From Marinobacter mobilis (GTDB lineage: Bacteria; Pseudomonadota; Gammaproteobacteria; Pseudomonadales; Oleiphilaceae): a stretch of DNA of 64,000 bases. The notes below the pieces were generated by a model. It had not been told where the DNA came from and ran no database searches. It saw only the letters and a program-made list of their open reading frames with translations. Location of the stretch: the NCBI RefSeq assembly GCF_900106945.1, contig NZ_FNNE01000005.1:186001-250000 (forward strand), in the 5' to 3' direction. The position numbers were made by a program, and so were the translations under genes. Shown in pieces: positions 8,804-17,909 of this stretch (positions are counted from its first letter, which is position 1; every line of letters begins with the position of its first letter).

Positions 8804-10206
8804 ACAGCCTCCCGGACCTTTGGGGTCGTTTTTGCTTTGGTGCGTTTTGCTTTAGCCGGTTTGGTGACCCCAAGCTTGCTCTCCAGCTCAACAAGAGCGG
8901 ACTCCATACCGAGGGCCAATTTCTGCATGTGCGGCACCGTGTCGCGGCAGGCGGTAATGCCCACGTTGAGGGTGCCGGCATGGCTGTAGCAGGTAAAGCT
9001 CGCCGCCATGCCCTGGAACACGATGTTGGCCGGGAAACAATTTACCAGCCGCGCTCCGCGCAGGTATTTTTCTTCCTGGCCACCCGGAACATTGGATACC
9101 ACGGTGTTGAAGAGCGGCTGGCTCTTCCCCGACACCCCTGTCAGCATCCGGACGATGGACGGCGCCATGCTGACCAGGGAGTACGGCACCCGCATTTCAG
9201 CGGGCAGACCCAGCACTTGCTGCTTTGCCAGGTTGGTCGACTGGTGAATTTTTTGCAGGCGTACCACCGGATCGGCAATGTTGGTGCCGAGAATGCTGTA
9301 GATCATGCCCACCGAGTTTCCGATGCTCTTGTCCCCCTCAGCCCGCAGGGAGATGGGAATGGCCGCTGTCAGGCTATCCGCAGGCAATGCGGTAATGCTT
9401 TGCAGATAGTGACGGAGTGTGCCGCCGACCAGACATACGACCACATCATTGAGACTTACCCCGGCGTGCCGTGCCACCGCTTTCAGCCTTGCCATGTCGA
9501 AGCTCTGGGTGGCAAAACGCCGCTGGGCAGCAATGGGACCATTCAGAGGGGTTTTCGGCGCCGACCGCAACGTCGTCAGCTGTTCGTCCCGGCCAAACAG
9601 TTTGAGCACATTCGCTGCGGTACTGATCATTGCCTGGGCCGAGGGCATTTTGAAGGGGCCCGTCTGGAAAGGCTTTTCGGGCGCGGTGTGAACCCAGAAT
9701 GGCGGCGTCTTAGCATCCCGGCGACTCTCGGACAGTCCCTTCATCAGCAGCACGTTGGCACTGATACCGTCCACGATGGCATGGTGAAATTTCATGTAAA
9801 CGGCAAAGCGATTGTCCGCCAGGCCCTCAATAATAAAGCATTCCCAAAGCAGCTTGCGCATATCCATCGGCTGACTGTGCAGACGGGCAACCAGCTGCCC
9901 CAACTCCCGCTGGCCACCGGGCTTGGGCAGATGCAGGTGACGGACATGGTACTCCAGATCCGGGTCGTTGCAGGTTTTCAGACATGGGGCCAGCTGCCAG
10001 CGGGATGGCGATACCAGCTTCTGGTTCCAGGGTGCAGCGATCCGCGTCTCACTGCGCCAGTCTTCCACCAGCTCCCGGACAAAATCGTCGCCGGACTGGG
10101 TGGGCAGTTCAAAGATCATCAGACCCGCCACATGCATTGGCGCGCCCGGACTTTCAAGCTGCACGAAGGCAGCATCCATAGGACTCAGTTTGGTTCGGTT
10201 TATCAC
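8800..10206 (-). CDS. WS/DGAT family acyltransferase, second copy
   Basis: This 468-residue protein is a paralogue of the next gene in the operon. It has the usual KLSPMDAAFVQLES start, LLWECFIIEGL (about 119-129), catalytic H141-H142-AIV-D146-G147 and SNVPG near the C-terminus. A lysine-rich tail (KPAKAKRTKAK and beyond) follows the conserved domain and is absent from the partner. The GTG at 10206 is chosen because it gives the canonical N-terminus; an internal ATG at 10179 would remove conserved residues. It is the first gene of the two-gene operon, with ATGA overlap to the second. The two copies may differ in acyl acceptor or donor preference. Confidence 0.92.
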   Translation of the reverse strand: MINRTKLSPMDAAFVQLESPGAPMHVAGLMIFELPTQSGDDFVRELVEDWRSETRIAAPWNQKLVSPSRWQLAPCLKTCNDPDLEYHVRHLHLPKPGGQRELGQLVARLHSQPMDMRKLLWECFIIEGLADNRFAVYMKFHHAIVDGISANVLLMKGLSESRRDAKTPPFWVHTAPEKPFQTGPFKMPSAQAMISTAANVLKLFGRDEQLTTLRSAPKTPLNGPIAAQRRFATQSFDMARLKAVARHAGVSLNDVVVCLVGGTLRHYLQSITALPADSLTAAIPISLRAEGDKSIGNSVGMIYSILGTNIADPVVRLQKIHQSTNLAKQQVLGLPAEMRVPYSLVSMAPSIVRMLTGVSGKSQPLFNTVVSNVPGGQEEKYLRGARLVNCFPANIVFQGMAASFTCYSHAGTLNVGITACRDTVPHMQKLALGMESALVELESKLGVTKPAKAKRTKAKTTPKVREAV

Positions 10207-10607
10207 GATGTGTCTCTCAGAGTTTATTGATCTGGCTTGTTATTTTTATTTTGATGGGACGTCTTCCCCGGACACCGCATTCGATGGTCTCGGGGGGCGG
10301 TAACCTTCAGGCAACGGGTCGGTAACGGTCGATTCGGAGGGAAAAACCGGGAACTGCACGGCGCACCAAATTCATTGGTTAAAAATTACCCAGAACTATG
10401 GCCAATAAGGCGTGTCAATGAGTTACCAAACCTTGCCATTTTCTTGTTATTTAGCGACACCTACCGTGGCGCCATTTATCTAGCTATTGGCGTGGTTGGG
10501 GAAGTAAGCGAGCCCGGATTTAACCGATCATGGCCTCATGGGTGATAGAACAGGGCAGCGCTCTGTCTGCTGTTCTTCGTCATAACAACACCAGCGAGGA
10601 GAAAACC
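10207..10607 (+). promoter_or_regulatory. Divergent intergenic region between WS/DGAT pair and dehydrogenase
   Basis: About 400 bp without a convincing gene. It must carry the promoters for the minus-strand WS/DGAT operon and the plus-strand dehydrogenase. The part from about 10380 to 10490 is AT-richer than its surroundings. I could not pick a convincing -35/-10 pair. A loose inverted pair, CGCCA and TGGCG, flanks 13 bp around 10471-10493. Confidence 0.4.
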
Positions 10608-11690
10608 ATGCGCAGTGCGATCGTCGAAAACAACAACCTCAAGATCGTGGATCTACCCGAGCCCAGCCCCCGTGAAAACGAACTGCTGGTCAAAACACTC
10701 GCCTGTGGCATATGCGGATCCGACCTGCATTGCCGACACCACGCCCATGAACTGGCTGACAATTCCCGCCAGATTATCGGCAGTTCAATTATCGACACCA
10801 GTCAGCCGATCCTGATGGGCCATGAGTTTGTGGGCGAGGTGCTGGAATCCCGTGATCCTGGCTCTCCGTTCAGGGAAGGCGATCGGGTCGTATCGCTGCC
10901 GTTCCTGATGCGTGAAGAGGGACTGGTTTCGATTGGCTTTGGCTCGCCGCAGGTTCCCGGCGGTTTCTCCCAGCAGATGCTGGTCGACGGGCGACTGACC
11001 ATGAAGGTTCCCAACGGACTCGACACCGGCCTGGCGGCGCTGACCGAGCCCATGGCGGTGGCTCTGCATGCGGTCAACCGCGGCGAACCGAGCCGTCATC
11101 ATGTGCCTCTGGTCATCGGCTGCGGTCCCATCGGACTGGCCATCATCGCCATTCTCAAGATGATGAACATCGGCCCCATCGTAGCCTCAGATTTCTCTAA
11201 GGCTCGTCGCGACCTGGCTCGTAAGGTCGGCGCTGACGTGGTGGTGAATCCCGCCGAACACTCCCCTTATGAAAGCTGGCAGCAGGCTGCTGGCACCGAA
11301 AGCGCCGACGAATTTGGCCCGATTTCTCCCCTGCTCGGCGGCGCTGGCCTGAGGCCTTCGCTGATTTTCGAATGCGTCGGTGTTCCAGGCCTGATCCAGA
11401 ACGTCTGCGCAGGCGCACCTTATGGTGCCCGGGTGGTGGTGGTCGGTCTGTGCATGGAGCAGGATGCCATGGTGCCGGCCTTCCCGATCCTGAAAGAGCT
11501 GGATATCCGCTTCGTCAGTTTCTACAGCGCTGAAGAATTTGGAGCCACGCTGAACTATCTGGCCAATGGCGAGCTTGACGCGTCCGCACTCATCTCGGAT
11601 ACCGTGGCCCTCGATGATATTGAAAGCGCCTTTGACCGCCTTGGCACGCCCGAAAGCGACATCAAGATACTGGTCACGCCAAACCAGTAA
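10608..11690 (+). CDS. Medium-chain dehydrogenase/reductase (alcohol dehydrogenase-like)
   Basis: This 360-residue MDR-family protein has an N-terminal GroES-like domain with catalytic-zinc motif G34-I-C36-GSD and G71-H-E73, then a Rossmann domain (VIGCGPIGLAI). It would oxidise an alcohol or reduce a carbonyl using NAD(P). The four-cysteine structural zinc loop of classical zinc alcohol dehydrogenases is not seen; that region reads SLPFLMREEG. ATG 10608 is chosen because AGGAG lies 6 bp upstream and the protein then starts at the usual place. It stands alone between WS/DGAT and AraC genes, so a role in alcohol or wax metabolism is possible, but the substrate is unknown. Confidence 0.88.
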   Translation: MRSAIVENNNLKIVDLPEPSPRENELLVKTLACGICGSDLHCRHHAHELADNSRQIIGSSIIDTSQPILMGHEFVGEVLESRDPGSPFREGDRVVSLPFLMREEGLVSIGFGSPQVPGGFSQQMLVDGRLTMKVPNGLDTGLAALTEPMAVALHAVNRGEPSRHHVPLVIGCGPIGLAIIAILKMMNIGPIVASDFSKARRDLARKVGADVVVNPAEHSPYESWQQAAGTESADEFGPISPLLGGAGLRPSLIFECVGVPGLIQNVCAGAPYGARVVVVGLCMEQDAMVPAFPILKELDIRFVSFYSAEEFGATLNYLANGELDASALISDTVALDDIESAFDRLGTPESDIKILVTPNQ

Positions 11691-12037
11691 CCGTCAACCG
11701 TTACCACTGTCGTGATTTGACAAATGGTTGGCACATTTAATCAATGCTGCCAACCTCGTCAAACGTATAGTGGGGCCCTGCATTTATGATTTGTTGCACC
11801 CTGACTTGCCGCTGACTCCAGTGGCTTTTTTTTGCCCTGAATAAAGAGCTGCGATAGCCAGCATCCAAACTGTCCCGCTCGCTCCTGTCTCAAGCGCGTT
11901 GACGCGACAGCCTCTGAATCACACCTGCCCCCTCAGATTGAAGCCAGCCATGTTTGCAAACTACGCCATGACTTGACCAATTCTGCCAGCGGTTGCTAGC
12001 TTAAAAGCACAACGACACAATAAAAAAGACCACCATC
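11691..12037 (+). promoter_or_regulatory. Upstream region of AraC regulator with inverted repeat
   Basis: A 347-bp gap. GGTTGGCA (11726-11733) and TGCCAACC (11748-11755) form an 8-bp inverted repeat with a 14-bp spacer, overlapping a consensus-like -35 hexamer TTGACA at 11717. Nearer the gene, TTGACC (11973-11978) and TAGCTT (11997-12002) are 18 bp apart and could be the AraC promoter. No open frame in the gap looks like a gene. Confidence 0.4.
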
Positions 12038-13099
12038 ATGCACAAGACAGACCTTACCAGGGCCTCGTCCCTGGCCCGCTTCGATGAGTTCTGCGCCAAA
12101 TACGATCTCGATTACCAGGCAATGCTGCGGCAGTTCAAACTGCCGCTGGATCTGCTTGAACAGCCGGACTCCCTGATTTCCTATTCCCGGATGACCCGTA
12201 TGCTGGAGCATTGCGCCAAGGTCACAGACAATCCGCTGTTCAATGTTGAATACGGCGTCTTCCAGGGCGCCAGCGTATTCGGGCGCATGCTTTATCTTCT
12301 GAAAAATGCCCAGACGGTCGGCGACTCTCTGACCGAGCTGATGCATTACTATCACCTGCACTCAAACGCCGGCCAGGTCACTTCAACCATCGAAGGCAAG
12401 ATGGTGATCGTCAGTTATGAACCCGTCCTGCAGGAAGGCATCCCCATCCGCCCGGCCGTGGATGTAGCCCTGGGCGTAGGCAAATCGCTGTTTAAAATGC
12501 TGCTGGGTTCCCACTGGCAACCCGCCGGTGTGCACTTTCGCAGCGGCCCCAGTTGCCCGCCCCAGAACTACAAGCGGATACTGGGCATCACCCCGCAGTT
12601 CAACAGCACGACCAACGGTTGGGTGTTTGAATCCCGGCTGCTGGACCTGCCCCTGAGCGATTCCGACCCGGCACTCCACAGCCTGATGCAGGAACACCTC
12701 GAAAAGATGGACGCGCTGTCATCCCGGGAACTGCCCGCCTACTTGCAGCAACTGATCAAGAGCCTGCTGCCCAACGGTCGTGTCACCATCGACCTGATCG
12801 CCAACTACATGATGCTCAGTCCCCGCTCCCTGCAACGGTACCTGTCTGAGGAAGGCACCTCATTCCAGAAAGTGCTGGACGAAACCCGTCAGTCAATGGC
12901 GCAACGCTACCTGCGGGAGTCTGCTATCAGCCTGACCCAGCTTGCCGGCATTTTGGGCTATTCCGACCTTCCCGCCTTTTCACGCGCCTTCCAGCGCTGG
13001 TATCAGCTTAGCCCGCGGGAATGGCGTAAAGAGCATGGCATCGGGCCCTCATCGCGACTGCGCCCCCAACGCCAGAACAGGCCAAACTGGCTGCGCTGA
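12038..13099 (+). CDS. AraC family transcriptional regulator
   Basis: This 353-residue protein has an N-terminal ligand-binding domain of the Arabinose_bd (PF12625-like) type and a C-terminal double helix-turn-helix AraC domain (about residues 245-335: MMLSPRSLQRYLSEEGTSF, then ISLTQLAGILGYSDLPAFSR). Regulators of this type in lipid-using gammaproteobacteria and mycobacteria often control lipid or alkane genes, which fits the neighbours. It lies directly upstream of, and in the same direction as, the DUF1302-DUF1329-Ycf48-RND operon, separated by 279 bp carrying a 16-bp palindrome. Control of that operon is a fair inference. Confidence 0.9.
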   Translation: MHKTDLTRASSLARFDEFCAKYDLDYQAMLRQFKLPLDLLEQPDSLISYSRMTRMLEHCAKVTDNPLFNVEYGVFQGASVFGRMLYLLKNAQTVGDSLTELMHYYHLHSNAGQVTSTIEGKMVIVSYEPVLQEGIPIRPAVDVALGVGKSLFKMLLGSHWQPAGVHFRSGPSCPPQNYKRILGITPQFNSTTNGWVFESRLLDLPLSDSDPALHSLMQEHLEKMDALSSRELPAYLQQLIKSLLPNGRVTIDLIANYMMLSPRSLQRYLSEEGTSFQKVLDETRQSMAQRYLRESAISLTQLAGILGYSDLPAFSRAFQRWYQLSPREWRKEHGIGPSSRLRPQRQNRPNWLR

Positions 13100-13255
13100 A
13101 CAACGTTCGCCAACGGCCTGAATTCCACCCTCCCCACCCCTTGATCCGGCGACCCCAGGTGACCGGATCAGCCCCCTTTCCAAGCCCCGAATCGGGGATT
13201 CTTACTATTGCAAAATCTGTAAAAGCATTGTCAGAAAAGCCACCTTGGCGCGATA

Positions 13256-13271
13256 TGCCAATCGATTGGCA
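13256..13271. promoter_or_regulatory. 16-bp palindromic candidate operator
   Basis: TGCCAATCGATTGGCA is a perfect palindrome lying 108 bp upstream of the DUF1302 start. One such palindrome is expected by chance in a window this long, so position and recurrence carry the weight. The 12-mer GCGATATGCCAA at 13250-13261 recurs exactly at 30911-30922, and TTGGCA/TGCCAA half-sites recur upstream of the AraC gene. Confidence 0.45.
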
Positions 13272-13378
13272 ACGTTAAGCAAGTTTCAAGTGAGCAATCT
13301 CTGGACACTCCCTCCTGAGTCGCAAAGACAACTAATTCGACTCCCCCGACCAGGACAACAACAATTCCGGAGGACTCA

Positions 13379-15316
13379 ATGCCAAATTCCGTCCATGGCA
13401 AAGGCAACGGCAACAGCCGTGCTTCAACCACCACAGGTTTTCCCATCAGAATTCTGCCACTGGCAATCGCCCTGGCGAGTGCCAACACTGCCTTGGCAGC
13501 CAACTTTGACCTCGGCCCGGTATCCGCCACCGCCAGCGGCTCTATCTCAGCCGGCGCACTGATGAGCATGGAAACCGCCGCCGGACGCTGGACCAACGCC
13601 CGCAACGCTGAACTGATCGGCGCGGAATTTTCCGGCGATGCCAACCCTTGGGGTGCCGTAGAGGCCGACGACAGCCGCCTCAATTGGGAGAAGGGCGACA
13701 TCGTGTCTTCACCCGTGACCCTGCTGGGTGAGCTCGAACTGAAATACGACCGCTACGGATTCTTTATTCGTGGCAAGGCCTGGTACGACTACACCCTGGA
13801 CAACAAGAAGGTGCCTCACGGCAACTCCCTGAACCTTTACCAGCGCAACGCCACCCTGGAAGATGACGGTTTCCATGATCTCGCCCAGTTCAAGGGTGTT
13901 GAGCTGCTGGACGCCTACGTCTACGGAGACTTCGACGCCGGTAGCGTGCCGGTACACGTTCGTGTCGGTAACCAGGTGGTCAACTGGGGTGAAGGCCTGT
14001 TCTTCCAGAACGGGATCAACGCCATCAACCCCATTGACGTAGCGGCCTTCCGCCGTCCGGGTTCCCAGCTCAAGGAAGCCCTGCTGCCCACCCCGCTGGC
14101 CTACTTCAACGCCGGACTCACCGACAGCCTGAGCATGGAAGGTTTCTACCAGCTGGCCTGGAACGAAACCGTACTCGAAGGATGCGGCACCTTTTTCTCA
14201 GGTATCGACTATTTCCCGGGGGATTGCTATGGGGTCAGCCGCAAAGGTCCGGGCACCCCTTACCCGAACCCGGCAGACTACAATGACGCCGGCGCTTACG
14301 CCCAGGGATCGTACATCCGCCGCGGCCCCGACTCCGAACCCAGTGACAGCGGGCAGTTCGGTCTGGCCCTGCGTTACTTCGACTGGGAGCTGGGCGCGGA
14401 ATTTGGCCTCTATGCCATGCAGATCCATAGCCGCACTCCCCAGCCGTCCGCCATTCTGAGCTCTGACCCCAACAAGAATGCCCCGAACAACCCGGGTTGG
14501 GAGTACAACGGTGTTGATGGTGGTACTGCCGACAGCGCCTACTACTTCAAGGACTATGCGGAGGACATTCGCGTCTTTGGCGTCACTGTGTCGGCCAACG
14601 TTGCCGGCTGGTCAGTCTTCGGTGAATACAGCTTCCGTCCGAACCAGCCGATCATCTACCACACCGGCGACACCGTTCCGGATATCTTCGGTGCTACCGC
14701 CAATCTCGATGCGCTCGGCGCTCCGCTGACCGGCGCAGTACTGGCTGCGGCGCCTGGTTCGGTATTTGAAGGCTATGGCCGTGAGAAGGTGTCCCAGCTG
14801 AGCATTGGGGGCATCCAGACATTCTCCCAGGTACTGGGTGCTGACGACCTGGTGTTCATCGCCGAGGCCGGCATGAAATATGTCCACGACCTGCCCTCCC
14901 TGGACGAAGTCCGCTACGGCCGTCCGGATGCCTTCGGCTCCAATCTGGCGGCCAGCCAGGGTGAGGGTTCCGTTGGTTGCAACCTGGGTGTCCATCCGCA
15001 GTATCAGGGCCGGGTGTGCAGCGATGACGGTTTCGTCACCGACTTTTCCTGGGGTTACCGGATGCGCGGCCAGCTCAACTACAAAGGCCTGATGGCCGGC
15101 ATCAACGTGTCACCGTTCGCCGCCTTTGGTCACGACGTCGAGGGTTACTCCCACGATAACAACTTCGTCGAAGGCCGGCTGCTTGGCAACGTTGGGGTCA
15201 AAGCCGACTACCTCGCCAAGTACTCCGCAGAACTCAGCTATACCACCACCGGCGGCGCTTTCTGGAGCCAGAACGACCGCGACTTCCTGGCCCTCAGTGC
15301 CCGGATGAATTTCTGA
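13379..15316 (+). CDS. DUF1302 family outer-membrane protein
   Basis: This 645-residue protein has an N-terminal export signal (about residues 22-41, ending NTALA-AN). The rest is rich in alternating aromatic beta strands and ends in a terminal phenylalanine (ARMNF), typical of an outer-membrane barrel. DUF1302 proteins are predicted porin-like barrels, usually encoded with DUF1329. The conserved family stretch VRVGNQVVNWGEGLFFQNGINAINP lies near residues 196-220. GGAGG 5 bp upstream sets ATG 13379. It opens the operon DUF1302-DUF1329-Ycf48-RND (next start 31 bp on). A similar protein occurs at 45117-46997. The transported molecule is unknown. Confidence 0.9.
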   Translation: MPNSVHGKGNGNSRASTTTGFPIRILPLAIALASANTALAANFDLGPVSATASGSISAGALMSMETAAGRWTNARNAELIGAEFSGDANPWGAVEADDSRLNWEKGDIVSSPVTLLGELELKYDRYGFFIRGKAWYDYTLDNKKVPHGNSLNLYQRNATLEDDGFHDLAQFKGVELLDAYVYGDFDAGSVPVHVRVGNQVVNWGEGLFFQNGINAINPIDVAAFRRPGSQLKEALLPTPLAYFNAGLTDSLSMEGFYQLAWNETVLEGCGTFFSGIDYFPGDCYGVSRKGPGTPYPNPADYNDAGAYAQGSYIRRGPDSEPSDSGQFGLALRYFDWELGAEFGLYAMQIHSRTPQPSAILSSDPNKNAPNNPGWEYNGVDGGTADSAYYFKDYAEDIRVFGVTVSANVAGWSVFGEYSFRPNQPIIYHTGDTVPDIFGATANLDALGAPLTGAVLAAAPGSVFEGYGREKVSQLSIGGIQTFSQVLGADDLVFIAEAGMKYVHDLPSLDEVRYGRPDAFGSNLAASQGEGSVGCNLGVHPQYQGRVCSDDGFVTDFSWGYRMRGQLNYKGLMAGINVSPFAAFGHDVEGYSHDNNFVEGRLLGNVGVKADYLAKYSAELSYTTTGGAFWSQNDRDFLALSARMNF

Positions 15317-15347
15317 TAGTCACCACAACAAGAACAGAGGATTGATC

Positions 15348-16700
15348 ATGAACAAGCATCTGCTCACCGCAGCAATTCTCGGCGCCTCTCTGAACCTGGC
15401 TTCTGGCCAGGCGGCCGCCGCGATGACCGCAGAAGAAGTAGCCCGTCTGAGCGCTGATCTGACACCTGTCGGCGCCATCCGCGCCGGCAATGCCGACGGC
15501 AGCATTCCGGAGTGGACCGGCGGCCTGACCACCCCCCCAGCCGGGTTCGATCGCGAACAGGGTTACCCCAATCCGTTTGCCGACGAGGAGCCGCTGATGG
15601 TCATTACCGCAGCGAACATGGACCAGTACGCCGACCGCCTGACCGAAGGCCATAAGGCCATGCTGGCCCGCTTTCCCGACAGCTACCGGATCCCGGTCTA
15701 CCCGACCCACCGCACCGCGGTTATCCCTGCCGAGGAACATGAGATTATCCGCAGCGAAAGTCCGACCGTCGAGCTGGCCCCCGGCGGTAATGGCCTGGTG
15801 AATTTCAACCAGACCAACGTGCCCTTCCCGATACCCAAGGAGGGTATCGAGGTCATATGGAACCATCTGACCCGCTATCGTGCCAGCGGCTACCGCGATT
15901 ACCCGACCGAAGCCGTCGTTCAGGGCAACGGCAGCTTCACCCCGGTGGTCCGGGAACGCCGCCTGACCATGGCGGCCGCAATGGACGACGCCGAGGACAA
16001 CCGCCTGTTCTACTACTGGAACAAGGCGCTTGAGCCCACCAGCGTCGCCGGCTCACAGCTGCTGGTACACGAGCCCATCAACCACATCAGCGAGCAGCGC
16101 CTGGCCTGGCGTTACAACCCTGGTGCACGTCGCGTCCTGCGCGCGCCGGAAGTAGGCTACGACTCACCGCCTATCACCAGTGACGGCCTGCGGACCAACG
16201 ACTCTACCGACATGTTCAATGGCGCCCCGGACAAATACAACTGGGAACTGGTGGGCAAACAGGAAATGCTGATTCCCTACAACACCTACCAGCTGGCAGA
16301 CAAAGGCCTGGCCTATACCGACATCATCGGTGCCGGCCACATCAACCAGGACCTGACACGTTACGAGTTGCACCGAGTCTGGGTGGTCGAGGCGACCCTC
16401 AAGGACGGCGAGCGCCATATCTACTCGAAGCGTCGTTTCTACATTGACGAAGACAGCTGGAGCATCGCCCTGGCCGAAGACTACGACGGTCGCGGTGAAC
16501 TCTGGCGTGTCGAGGAAGCGCACCAGATCCATTACTACGATCAACTGGTTCCGGCCCACCACCTGGAAGCCGTATACGACCTCCAGAGCAACCGCTACAT
16601 CGCCTACAACCTGCAGAACGAAGAGCCGGTTGTAGAGTTTGGCCCGCAAGGCAGCGTCGGCGACTACAGCCCCGCAGTCCTGCGTCGCCGCGGGCGCTAA
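15348..16700 (+). CDS. DUF1329 family exported protein
   Basis: This 450-residue protein has a signal peptide (about residues 1-24) followed by the N-terminal family signature: EEVARLSADLTPVGA, then GNADGSIPEWTGG. DUF1329 proteins are exported and resemble LolB-like lipid-binding folds in their beta content. Partnership with a DUF1302 barrel is the strongest clue to function and suggests handling of a lipophilic ligand; this is inference. ATG 15348 is preferred over an upstream TTG because AGAGG lies 7 bp before it. It is very similar to the product at 47025-48386, so the two arose by module duplication. Confidence 0.92.
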   Translation: MNKHLLTAAILGASLNLASGQAAAAMTAEEVARLSADLTPVGAIRAGNADGSIPEWTGGLTTPPAGFDREQGYPNPFADEEPLMVITAANMDQYADRLTEGHKAMLARFPDSYRIPVYPTHRTAVIPAEEHEIIRSESPTVELAPGGNGLVNFNQTNVPFPIPKEGIEVIWNHLTRYRASGYRDYPTEAVVQGNGSFTPVVRERRLTMAAAMDDAEDNRLFYYWNKALEPTSVAGSQLLVHEPINHISEQRLAWRYNPGARRVLRAPEVGYDSPPITSDGLRTNDSTDMFNGAPDKYNWELVGKQEMLIPYNTYQLADKGLAYTDIIGAGHINQDLTRYELHRVWVVEATLKDGERHIYSKRRFYIDEDSWSIALAEDYDGRGELWRVEEAHQIHYYDQLVPAHHLEAVYDLQSNRYIAYNLQNEEPVVEFGPQGSVGDYSPAVLRRRGR

Positions 16701-16739
16701 ACCACCGATACGTTTCTGAAATTTCCACATCGTTAACGG

Positions 16740-16759
16740 GCGGGGACGCCGTTCCCCGC
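16740..16759 (+). other. Intercistronic hairpin in the DUF1302/RND operon
   Basis: A 7-bp GC-rich stem (GCGGGGA pairing with TCCCCGC, 6-nt loop) lies between the DUF1329 and Ycf48-like genes. It lacks a T tract, so it is more likely an mRNA stability or differential-expression element than a terminator. Confidence 0.4.
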
Positions 16760-16781
16760 ACGCCTTCCCAGGATCAGAACA

Positions 16782-17909
16782 ATGAAAAAGCATCTGCTCT
16801 GTGCCTGTCTGACAGGTATTGGATTTCTCACGGCCAGCCATGCTGCCCTTGCCGAGCCCCTCGCGGACCGGCTGGAGCGGCCGGCAAATCAGTCGCCACT
16901 GGCCGACCGTAAACTGTTCACCGATCTCGCTGTCGCCGACGGCAACAGCATCGGTGTGGGCGCCGAAGGCGTCGTTCTCACCCTGCCTGCAGAGGGCGGC
17001 ATGCACCAGGGCGACGTCCCTGTTGACCTGCTGCTGACGGCAGTGGACTTTGCCAATGCCAGCCTCGGCTGGGCCGTCGGCCACGACGGCGCCATTCTGG
17101 TCACCAACGATGGCGGCCGCCGCTGGCAGAAACAGATTGATGGCACCCGCATTGGCGAGCTCATGCTGAGCGCCGCCGAGGATGCCGTCCGCGTACTGGA
17201 AGACGCCACCGCAGCCACACCGGATGACGAAGATCTGGCCCTACGCCTTGAAAACGCACTGTTCCGGCTGGATGACATCCAGGCCAGCCTGGAGTACGGC
17301 CCGGCACTGCCGCTGATGGACGTTGAGTTTGTTGATGACCGCACCGGCTTTGCCGTCGGCGCCTTTGGCATGGCACTGGTGACCCGTGATGGCGGCCAGT
17401 CATGGCAGTTTATTCCAGGCCTTGAAAACCCGGACAGTTTCCACCTCAACGCCGTCATCAGCCCCGCTCAAGGCGTGGTTCTGATTGCCGGTGAAAATGG
17501 CCTGCTGTTCCGGTCCAGCGATAACGGCCAAAGCTGGGACGCTCCTCAGGAAGTCGGTACCGATTCCCTCTACAACTTTGTCGCCGGTCCCAAGGGTGAG
17601 CTGTTGGCCATGGGCTTTGGGGGGTCACTGCACCTCAGCCAGAACCACGGCGTTACCTGGACCCCGCTGGACACCGGCACGTCGGACACCCTGTTCGGCG
17701 GTACCGCACTGAGCAACGGCGGCATGCTGCTGGCCCAGCGGGGCGGTCTGCTTTACACCGAGAATTTTGAACAGTTCCGGGTCTGGCCAGCCCCCGGACG
17801 CTCGATCTGGATGGATGTGGTGGAACCCTCTGCCGGCCAGCTGATTCTCGCTGGCCAGGCAGGCATCAAGACCCTGTCCCTTGAAGAGATCATGGGAGGC
17901 CTGCAATGA
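16782..17909 (+). CDS. Ycf48-like (photosystem II assembly factor-like) periplasmic protein
   Basis: This 375-residue protein has a signal peptide (about residues 1-24) and repeated BNR/Ycf48-type blades. Examples are LGWAVGHDGAILVTNDGGRRWQ, GFAVGAFGMALVTRDGGQSWQ and LLFRSSDNGQSWD, predicting a seven-bladed propeller. True Ycf48 helps assemble photosystem II; nothing else in the window is photosynthetic. Here the protein sits between DUF1329 and an RND transporter whose ATG overlaps its TGA stop (ATGA). It probably serves as a periplasmic accessory of that transporter, a pairing seen in many non-photosynthetic proteobacteria. Partner and ligand are unknown. Confidence 0.88.
   Translation: MKKHLLCACLTGIGFLTASHAALAEPLADRLERPANQSPLADRKLFTDLAVADGNSIGVGAEGVVLTLPAEGGMHQGDVPVDLLLTAVDFANASLGWAVGHDGAILVTNDGGRRWQKQIDGTRIGELMLSAAEDAVRVLEDATAATPDDEDLALRLENALFRLDDIQASLEYGPALPLMDVEFVDDRTGFAVGAFGMALVTRDGGQSWQFIPGLENPDSFHLNAVISPAQGVVLIAGENGLLFRSSDNGQSWDAPQEVGTDSLYNFVAGPKGELLAMGFGGSLHLSQNHGVTWTPLDTGTSDTLFGGTALSNGGMLLAQRGGLLYTENFEQFRVWPAPGRSIWMDVVEPSAGQLILAGQAGIKTLSLEEIMGGLQ

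Noticed and set aside
10530..10607. Longer start for the MDR dehydrogenase
   Set aside because: The extra residues precede the normal family N-terminus, and a good AGGAG site supports ATG 10608.
16782..17909. Photosynthesis role for the Ycf48-like protein
   Set aside because: No photosystem, pigment or carbon-fixation gene is nearby; the RND neighbour gives a better context.
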